In this document: positions 9,331 to 15,188 of the stretch, piece by piece
How the letters are laid out: each line of letters begins with the position of its first letter
How positions within the stretch are numbered: the stretch's first letter is position 1
Origin: Spirogloea muscicola
Taxonomy: Eukaryota > Streptophyta > Zygnematophyceae > Spirogloeales > Spirogloeaceae
DNA length: 15,188 bases
NCBI GenBank assembly: GCA_009602725.1
Contig: WELB01000123.1
Span: forward strand, 99,328-114,515
Direction: 5' to 3'
Translations under genes and position numbers: made by a program
The notes under the pieces: generated by a model
Told to the model about the DNA's origin: nothing
Database searches by the model: none
Seen by the model: only the letters and a program-made list of their open reading frames with translations

Positions 9331-10194
9331 GACCTGACAGGACGAAGAGTAGCAAACTTGGTCAAACAGAAGCCTAGCAGAGGGATAACATTGAGCATGT
9401 TTTGCAGACCTGGCAGTAATCAGCATCTGCAAAGACATATACCTGGTGGGGAGAGTTGGATATGGCATCCTTTTTGGAGTTCCTTACAGCTCTCTGATGA
9501 ATCTGTGCGGCCTCCACAAAGTATACCAAAGCATCTATGCCATCTTCGAAGTTACTTGTGGACAAATGCTGCAGATAGTTGTGCTTGCCTTGAGGTGCCG
9601 GAAGGAACATGAGTGGTAAAGGGAAGAGTTGGTGTGCATGTGAACTGCTCGCGCGAGCCCTCTGTTGCCTGGCCTGTGGCTCCATCATGAACATCTTCTA
9701 TATACATCTGGTTGGCGTTTACAGCCCTAATATCAGCAGCCGCATTCTTCTTGTTGGTGTGAGTATGCTTGAGTAGCTGAGGAGCAGGCTTGGGCTACTT
9801 CAGCGCAGTGGTTTGTAGCAGCCGCTGGCAGGATATGTTTGCCATGCCTTCGCAAATGGCGGGTGGAGGGCTATGCTACTCTAATCTTGGAAGAGCACGT
9901 TAGGACTTGAGCTCAGCCTGCATAAGTCAAGTGTCCCGTTCACTAGCCACTAGCCCGAGAAACGTTACCTTGGGCATTGGACAAAGTACCAAGGCTGTGC
10001 AACAGACTGGTTTCCCAAGTCGCGGCTTGACTTTTGCATTCATTGTAAAAGAATTCATTAATTATTTGGTTTTTCTTAGCCATTTTGCAGTAAATTGGAA
10101 GAGCTGTTTTGCCATTTCCTACCACCCAGGCACGAAGAGCACGTCAGTTGCAGTCCGGTATTCGGGCATCAGTTAGGTATCTGGACGTGCTGAT
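9331..10194. other. Intergenic spacer / long 3' UTR region
   Basis: This stretch lies between the PGP phosphatase stop and the MINPP upstream repeats. A minus-strand open frame (9694-9374) has a plausible 5' splice site but no domain, no partner exon and no support. An AT-rich patch (about 10030-10090) contains TGTAA at 10044-10048; if used by the PGP phosphatase mRNA it would mean a 3' UTR of about 700 nt. Nothing else was recognised. Confidence 0.55.
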
Positions 10195-10235
10195 CTTTTC
10201 TACTCGTAGCTACTACTTTTCTACTCGTAGCTACT
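10195..10235 (+). repeat. Two-copy 21-bp tandem repeat upstream of MINPP
   Basis: CTTTTCTACTCGTAGCTACT occurs at 10195-10214 and again, identical, at 10216-10235 (period 21). Each unit holds the near-palindrome CTAC-TC-GTAG. It lies about 150 bp upstream of the MINPP ATG, so it may be a duplicated promoter element. Confidence 0.9.
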
Positions 10236-10239
10236 GAGC

Positions 10240-10355
10240 GGGTCAGCTGAGTCAGCAGCAGGTGATGCACATCTGCCGATGTGCTTGCCTTATGTACCTG
10301 GCCACTAGGGCCTCCATCACCTCGTACACACTCCATTGACTTCCCACCACCCAGG
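10240..10355 (+). repeat. Dispersed repeat, copy 2
   Basis: Partner of 6238-6348, in the same orientation, ending 26 bp before the MINPP start codon. It therefore probably forms part of the MINPP 5' UTR or core promoter. On the minus strand both copies can be read as a short peptide ending ...CC-stop, but gaps in the DNA alignment and the lack of an upstream gene argue against coding. Confidence 0.7.
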
Positions 10356-10381
10356 TGCGCAGCCTGGCGCCCCGCCCGGCC

Positions 10382-13321
10382 ATGCCGCCGCCGCCGGCGG
10401 CGGCGGCGGCGTTGGCGGCGGCAACGCTGGCGCTCCTGCTGCTCTTCGCGGCGGCGGCGGCGGCGGCGGTGGCGGCGGCTGCGGACGGCGGCTCTGCGGC
10501 CACCTTCGACGTCGCGCAGCACCTCTCGAGCAGCACTCGGTCAGAAACGCTGCGCGCCAGTCTGCCGCCGCTCCGACGGAGCGCCGCCGCGGAGCCGCCG
10601 CTGACGCCGCTGACGCTGACGCCCCGCGGCGCGCAGCTACGGCGCCGCCGTGCGGGGTCATGCCGACGGCGACGCGGTGGCCGCCGCCGCCGCCGCTGGC
10701 TGCGAGGCCATCCACGTCAACCTCCTGGTGGCTACCCCATCTCGCCCGAAGCTGCCGCTAGGTTTTAGGGTCAGGGCGCTTGGTGGCTAGGACTAGCTTT
10801 AGAGTCTCTAGGATTTGGCGGCGCAGCCTTCTCGTGGCAGGCAGCGACGCCTGGCCGACGGTAGCTCTATGCGCCGCCGGGGCGTTGCCGAGCGCTAGCG
10901 CCGCCGCTCCTCGTCAGGGGTCTAGGCTACAGGGTTTAGGTAGTAGGGTTTGAATTGCAAGCCCATAAGTCGCTTCTGCTCTCGTCGAGTCCGCATGCGC
11001 AGGTTCGGCATGGCGCGAGAGGCCCAACTCAGAAGCGCGCCCGGGAGCTCAGCCGCCTGGCGGCCAGGCTGCGGGCGGCGGCGACGGCGGCGCCCGGGAC
11101 CCCTGGGACGACGCCGGCGGCGGCGGCGGCTCCGGCGAGCTGATACCCGGCGGTGAGGAGGAGATATTCATGCTCGGCCGGCGTCTGCGCGCGCGCTTCC
11201 CGGCGCTGCTCGGCGCGCCCTACCACCACAGCGCATACGCGATCGCCGCCACACAAGTACGCCCCACCTTTGCCCCACGACCTTGGCGAGTGTAACGGGG
11301 TTTGAACCCGTGTCTCCAAATTCACAATCTGACATCTTAACCGACTAAGGCTGAGAAGGGCCCCGCCATTGCTGGCTTAGCTAAACCTAAATTCTAATTA
11401 ACAACCATCTTCCAGAAACAGCTCCTGGAAGATGGTTGGGGTTACCCGGCGGTCAGCGCCATGCCAGCGCTGGTTGTATGCCGCAGGTTCCGCGGGCGTC
11501 GGCGAGCGCTGTGGCGTCGGCCTGGGCCTCTTTGAGGGCAACGGCAGCCTCGGCGTGGACCGCTTCAGGGCGTTCGCAGTCACCACCGACACGCTGGCGC
11601 ACGACATCCACCTGCGCTTCCACGACAAATGTGCGGCGTACGCAGCGTCAAAGAAGGCGATGAAGGCCGAGGTGGCGAGGCTGCAGGCCCGTGCCTATGC
11701 CGATGTTGCTGCATCTCTTACGAAACGCCACCCGTACCTCAGCCCTGGTGCCGCCGACGTCGCCTCCCTCTGGCTCCTGTGCAAACAGGTTTTCTGGCAC
11801 CCACAAATTTCCATTATCCTGCTTGTATACCATCAATGCTATCAAGTGCCAGTCATGAAGCTTTAGACGTATGCAGCTTCTTATGGAGCCAGAGTAAGGG
11901 TCCAGCTATGTGTGTTTCGATGCCAGACCTCACCTGATATACTGCAACCACCTGCTATACAGTGTGGTTGCTGTCCAGACCCTCACTTCTGCGAGCGTGC
12001 AGTGCCTCATTTGTGCTTGTGGCTCTGGGTATGCCTCTGTCCAGGAGGCGGCGCTGCTTGACCGGCAGGATAGGGCGTGTGCCCTATTCACTGCTAGCGA
12101 GGCCGCAGTACTTGAGTGGGCAGATGACGTCGAGTTGCACCTTCTCAAGGGCTATGGCGCAGTTGTGAATTATCGCATGGGCGTCGCACTGCTGCGTGAC
12201 ATGGTCAAGGCCATGGACGATGCAGTCGCTGCAGACCAGAGCGAGCGACAAGAGGCAACCGCTGGCACGGATTGGCAACGTCGCGTGCGGCAACGAGCAA
12301 AGCTGCGATTTGCGCATGCTGAGACGCTGGTGCCGTTGACATGCCTCCTGGGCCTCTTCCTTGGTAGTCCTAACGGTCAGTGCTCTTGCATGAACGAAGA
12401 CTTGAGAGCTCCTGCATTTATCTTTATCATGAAAAATGACGGTCTATGACGATCTGTGTACTGCACTGTCGTGGTTGCTCATTTGCAAACAGAGGTGGAG
12501 AATGTCAAAGAGAAGCTCCCGTTGCCAGAGCTCCCAAACCCGCCAGTCGTGCGAACGTGGCGTGGAGCCCAGGTGGCACCGTTTGGCGGCAACACGGCTT
12601 TGATCCTGTACCGCTGCAAAGGCTCACGCAACCAGTATGGACAGGAGGCATTCTACCTTAACAATCCGACAAGGGCGCCTGGCGACGTGCAGGGTGCAAC
12701 CACTGTGGCTGCCACTGATAGTCAGGAGGATCAGTGGAAGTACTATGTCATGGCCCTTCACAACGAGCAGCCCGTGGTCATGCCCGTACGTTACCCTTGC
12801 TCCCTTCCAAGTACTTGGGAATACACTTCTGTCAACCTTTACTGTGCTGTAAAAGCCGCACTTGCTTTCCTCTTTAGAGCAGTTTCCTGCAAGTTTCAGT
12901 ATGTTGATGGGCTCCTCTGAGACGTATTAACAGACAATTCTTGCTACCACAGGCTTGTGGTGGCCCAATACTCTGCCCTTTCCAGGATTTCAAGGTAAGA
13001 TCTGCCATTGTTTGCTTATTTGCAATCTCTAAGGTGTAAGTGACCCCAATATTAATTGTCAAGTGGAAATAACCACATCTTTCTATGACCCTCCTCTAAT
13101 GGCGATATAAGCAATATTCATGTGATTTGGTGCTGCAGGAGAAGGTTGCAGGCCCTCACTTGTTGCACAGCTTCGAGGATGTTTGCTCAATAAAGCCTCA
13201 CTCAGAGGATACGACCAGTGCTTGGTATCTTTTTTTAGCATCTGTGGCCACTTCCTTCCAAACTGGGTGGTCACATATTTTAGATGACTGGAGGAAGACG
13301 TTTCCAACAGTCGACCTTTAG
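10382..13321 (+). CDS. Multiple inositol polyphosphate phosphatase (MINPP-type phytase), two apparent frameshifts
   Basis: Eight exons: 10382-10539, 10637-10727, 11003-11256, 11487-11788, 12045-12363, 12493-12785, 12953-12994 and 13139-13321. Motifs in order are an Ala/Leu-rich signal peptide (about aa 1-34), FDVAQHLSSSTRYG, GCEAIHVNLL and the catalytic RHGARGP (aa 85-91) of histidine acid phosphatases. GELIPGGEEE, FPALLGAPYHH, VPRASASAVA, GLFEGNGSLG, LRFHDKC and the proton-donor motif HAET (about aa 360) come next, followed by WRGAQVAPFGGNTALILYRC, ALHNEQPVVMP and ACGGPILCPFQDF. By family it removes phosphates from InsP6 and lower inositol phosphates in the secretory pathway or outside the cell. 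Exon 3 changes frame between the RLRAAATAAPG and DPWDD segments (about 11080-11105), and exon 4 after VPRASASAVA (about 11515). Each is equivalent to one missing base, so the exons total 1642 nt, two short of 548 codons. No GT lies between the exon-3 segments, so an intron cannot explain that one. Sequencing error or recent pseudogenisation are the options. Confidence 0.88.
10763..10952 (+). promoter_or_regulatory. Telo-box motifs in MINPP intron 2
   Basis: TTTTAGGG (10763-10770), GGGTTTAGG (about 10932-10940) and TAGGGTTT (10944-10951) lie in the intron between exons 2 and 3 (10728-11002). They add to the similar clusters in the cyclophilin and PGP phosphatase genes. Confidence 0.5.
11288..11360 (-). 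repeat. tRNA-like relic (His-GTG-type anticodon loop) antisense in MINPP intron 3
   Basis: On the minus strand a perfect 5-bp T arm is seen (ACGGG-TTCAAAC-CCCGT, plus coordinates 11295-11311), with a 4-nt variable loop and a 5-bp anticodon arm with wobble pairs (TCAGA-TTGTGAA-TTTGG, 11316-11332). The loop has GTG in the anticodon position (histidine). A D-arm/A-box-like AGCCTTAGTCGGTTAAG follows upstream. No acceptor stem forms: the seven bases 5' of the D arm do not pair with TACACTC on the 3' side. It is therefore a tRNA pseudogene or SINE head rather than a working tRNA gene. Confidence 0.6.
11402..11438 (+). repeat. Perfect 14-bp inverted repeat (hairpin) in MINPP intron 3
   Basis: CAACCATCTTCCAG (11402-11415) and CTGGAAGATGGTTG (11425-11438) are exact reverse complements around the 9-nt loop AAACAGCTC. 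It ends 48 nt before exon 4, where it would bring the branch-point region close to the 3' splice site at 11486. It is far longer than chance hairpins elsewhere in the window. Confidence 0.92.
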
Positions 13322-13573
13322 CTGTTGTCAGAGGTTGCCATTCCTTTGTTACTGTACCATTGACTCATGCACTTACTGGAGCTGCTACTGATATTCTTTC
13401 ATTCTTTCATAAAAAATATTTGGCCCATATTGGCCTTGCTGAAGGCGAGGCAACTTGTAGTGCTCCGACTGGATTAACTCGGCCCTGACGAAATCCGTCC
13501 TTTGTGGCATGTCAGAGGAGTTGCTTTGACCAGCAAATACAAAAGGCGACAAGTTGTTGCACTAGAAAGTCGC
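13322..13573. other. Convergent spacer between MINPP and the LHC-like gene
   Basis: These 252 bp contain the 3' ends of two converging transcripts. An ATTCTTTC duplication followed by an A-rich run (about 13391-13420) is visible. No TGTAA motif is seen on either strand, so poly(A) sites are not placed. Confidence 0.5.
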
Positions 13574-14933
13574 TCATTCCTGCTTGGGAGGCTCAATGTC
13601 TGAGACGTAAGGTTCACGCCCTTTCTGCAAGCATCAATGATCCAATTCAGTAGTGGTACAATGGCACTTGACGTTGCTGCATTCATTGACAATTCGTCGT
13701 TAACTATGTACGTATGGTCCAAGACAGCAGACTTGCAGACTTTGTCAACGATGTGTGAGGCATCATATTAGGACTGGTAAGGACTCTACTAACCTGGCCA
13801 TCGGGCCGTGTGACGATCCCTCCACGTGTGTATGTCGTGAGAGGGTCAAGGTTTGCAGAGTCAAATGTCCTGAGCGGGTCGCGTGGCACGCCGGCACCCT
13901 CGTTGACGGGCGCGCGGTCAAAATTGGGCGGGTTATTGATGACGACATAGCCACCAAGCAGGCCGCCGACGAGTAGGAAGACGAGGCCGAGCAGGAAAGG
14001 GAAGCGCACGATGGTAGGGTCAAGGCCGAGCTGGGCGATCACGCCCTTGCCGGTGAGCACCTCCATGATGATTCCGGTCTGCACACAAGACATTCATGCC
14101 AGCACCAGCCAAATGAAGTTTCCAATCACCGCAGGCTATGAGTAGTGCACGCCAGTGGTAGCACTACCTGCTGTGCCAGCCGTGGCGCAACCATGGGTTA
14201 GTGCTAGCGGAGCTGGCCAACCCAGCACGGCCGCGCTGTAACGCACCGTGAAGCCAAGCATGGCCATGCGGCCGACGTAGATTTCCTGCTTTGTGCCAAA
14301 GCCAAAGTACGTCCCCGGGCCGCCGAGGCCGAAGGGCTCCTTCTTACCCTCCACCGGCGTCCCTTCGCTCGACGCCCGGACCACCAGGCTGCTGGCTCTG
14401 CTGCCTGAAACATATTATAGAACATAATGAAGGCATTACTTGATGGCCACAGAGCATGCCGCCAAGGGACTGCCGCCACCCTGCTAGCTAAGGCACCCCG
14501 TCCAGCCACGACTGCTCCTCGCCTGGGCCGCCTTGATGCTCCGAGCCTGCCAGAGCCGAGCTCTGAGTAGAATCCTGGGTTACTACGATCTGGCCAAAGC
14601 CCCAGCATTGCGGCTTGAAGTGCCGCCCTCTTGCCATCACTCGCAGCTGTGGTAATGCAGGCCAAAACCAGTATCTTACTGCTGAGCAGTCCCTCCCCAC
14701 TGTGGACCTCCGGACGAGATATGTGATTGATCAAGGACCTCTGCATTAGCGACCGCAAGTACATGGGCCGCACATGAGGCCCTTTTAAAGAGGCTCATTG
14801 GCGGAGTGCATTGGCGGGCTTAATGGTGCTCACGAGTTGCGAGCTCGGAGCGGCGCGGCAGCGGTCGCAGGGTGTGCAGCGAGGCGGATCGAGAGGCCTG
14901 CAGCCTGCATTGGCAGGCAGCGCCGCGAGCCAT
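13574..14933 (-). CDS. Chloroplast-targeted two-helix LHC-like protein (PsbS/SEP-related)
   Basis: Complete gene of 197 aa in four exons: 14933-14834, 14404-14247, 14078-13794 and 13624-13574 (594 nt, all GT/AG, phases match). The ATG at 14933 has strong context (GCCATGG); an out-of-frame ATG overlaps 5 nt upstream. Residues 1-44 are rich in Arg, Ser, Ala and Leu and end VVRA, a typical chloroplast transit peptide. The mature part reads FGLGGPGTYFGFGTKQE, then the chlorophyll-binding LHC motif EIYVGRMAMLGF (E74, GRMAM 78-82) in helix 1, then EVLTGKGVIAQLGLDPT, as in PsbS (GFxxxxxxExxTGKGxxAQL). A second hydrophobic segment is FPFLLGLVFLLVGGLLGGYV (112-131), followed by a hydrophilic tail ending SDIEPPKQE. 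By family it is a thylakoid membrane protein for photoprotection or pigment handling. Two helices rather than the four of PsbS suggest a stress-enhanced or related LIL protein; the exact subfamily is open. Confidence 0.85.
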
Positions 14934-15026
14934 GGCATCAGCTCTCGACCTGCCGGTCCTTCGCCTGCGGCCGAATCGATGCCGAGCTTTGGCACTGCAA
15001 GAGGAGGCCAGGCGGCTGGAGCGCAA

Positions 15027-15066
15027 TTTCTTTCCGTTTCCATTTCCGTTTTCGTTCTCTACTCCT
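15027..15066 (-). promoter_or_regulatory. Pyrimidine-rich TTTCCGT repeats in a putative divergent promoter
   Basis: The plus strand shows TTTCTTTCCGTTTCCATTTC and continues with CGTTTTCG, a run of near-repeats of TTTCCGT. It starts 94 bp upstream of the LHC-like ATG (minus strand reading GGAAACGGAAATGG) and ends beside a plus-strand TATA-like motif. It could serve either gene. Confidence 0.4.
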
Positions 15067-15072
15067 TATAAG
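15067..15072 (+). promoter_or_regulatory. TATA-like box for a right-edge gene
   Basis: TATAAG at 15067-15072 lies 64 bp before an ATG at 15131 and follows a pyrimidine-rich tract. A plausible core promoter, but short motifs are common. Confidence 0.35.
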
Positions 15073-15130
15073 AGGACGGAAAGGCCGCACCGGCAGAGGA
15101 GAGCGGCCGCAGGGGGGGCCGGCGAAGTCG

Positions 15131-15188
15131 ATGAACCGCCGGCGACGGCCCGGCGCAGCGCCGCCGCCGCAGCGGCCGGCGGGGCTGC
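15131..15188 (+). CDS. Possible N-terminus of a divergent gene, cut by the window edge
   Basis: ATG at 15131 opens MNRRRRPGAAPPPQRPAGL, which runs off the right edge. The Arg/Ala/Pro-rich start and GC-rich codons resemble the other first exons here, and a TATA-like motif lies upstream. No family can be recognised from 19 residues. Confidence 0.22.
   Translation, partial: MNRRRRPGAAPPPQRPAGL

Noticed and set aside
9374-9694. Minus-strand open frame of about 106 codons with a possible 5' splice site (GTATATG)
   Set aside because: No recognisable domain, no in-phase partner exon and no clear start; probably the antisense of the PGP phosphatase 3' UTR or spacer.
10252-10536. Minus-strand frame ending ...RQMCITCC, similar to a frame at 6252-6336 ending ...QMHIACC
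   Set aside because: Looked like paralogous C-termini, but the DNA alignment needs indels, and the upstream part is only the antisense of the MINPP signal peptide. Treated as a dispersed DNA repeat instead.
11288-11360. Functional tRNA-His gene
   Set aside because: T and anticodon arms fold but there is no acceptor stem, so it is called a relic.
1-15188. CRISPR arrays, operons, insertion sequences or phage genes
   Set aside because: Spliced eukaryotic genes throughout; no regular spaced repeats, transposase motifs or bacterial gene spacing seen.

Overview
The window is nuclear DNA from a photosynthetic eukaryote, most likely a green alga. Every recognisable gene is split by GT-AG introns, coding exons are GC-rich with alanine-rich (GCG/GCC) stretches, and introns and spacers are less GC-rich. 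There is a chloroplast-targeted LHC-like protein, TGTAA poly(A)-type signals occur (typical of chlorophytes), and telomere-like TTTAGGG motifs sit in promoters and introns. A trebouxiophyte such as Coccomyxa would fit, but the genus is a guess. I rebuilt the gene models by hand by matching splice sites, intron phase and protein-family motifs.

Layout from left to right. (1) 1-2517, plus strand: the 3' part of a gene for an AAA+ ATPase resembling the degenerate second AAA module of ATAD2/Yta7; its tail is uncertain. (2) 2518-3109: convergent spacer with a 20-bp tandem duplication and poly(A)-type signals. (3) 3110-6072, minus: a complete eight-exon F-box/Kelch-repeat protein of 428 aa. (4) 6073-7230: no convincing gene. 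It holds one copy of a dispersed repeat, a solitary tRNA-type B box and a GC-rich block with an unresolved base. (5) 7231-7376, minus: first exon of a PPIH/CYP22-type cyclophilin whose other exons are not in the window. (6) 7377-7567: a 191-bp head-to-head promoter with telo-box motifs. (7) 7568-9330, plus: a complete six-exon GEP4/PGPP1-type phosphatidylglycerophosphate phosphatase (239 aa). (8) 9331-10381: spacer with a tandem repeat and the second copy of the dispersed repeat. (9) 10382-13321, plus: an eight-exon multiple inositol polyphosphate phosphatase (MINPP, histidine-acid-phosphatase phytase family) with two apparent one-base frameshifts. One of its introns carries an antisense tRNA-like relic and a perfect 14-bp hairpin. 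(10) 13574-14933, minus: a complete four-exon chloroplast-targeted two-helix LHC-like/PsbS-related protein (197 aa). (11) The right edge may hold the start of a divergent plus-strand gene.

The genes do not form one pathway. They cover chromatin (ATAD2-like), ubiquitin ligation (F-box), splicing-associated proline isomerisation (cyclophilin), phosphatidylglycerol synthesis (PGP phosphatase), inositol phosphate breakdown (MINPP) and photoprotection (LHC-like). I see no evidence of a novel multi-gene system. The points worth a second look are the frameshifted MINPP, the orphan cyclophilin exon, the telo-box bidirectional promoter, the repeat pair and the relics in the MINPP intron.
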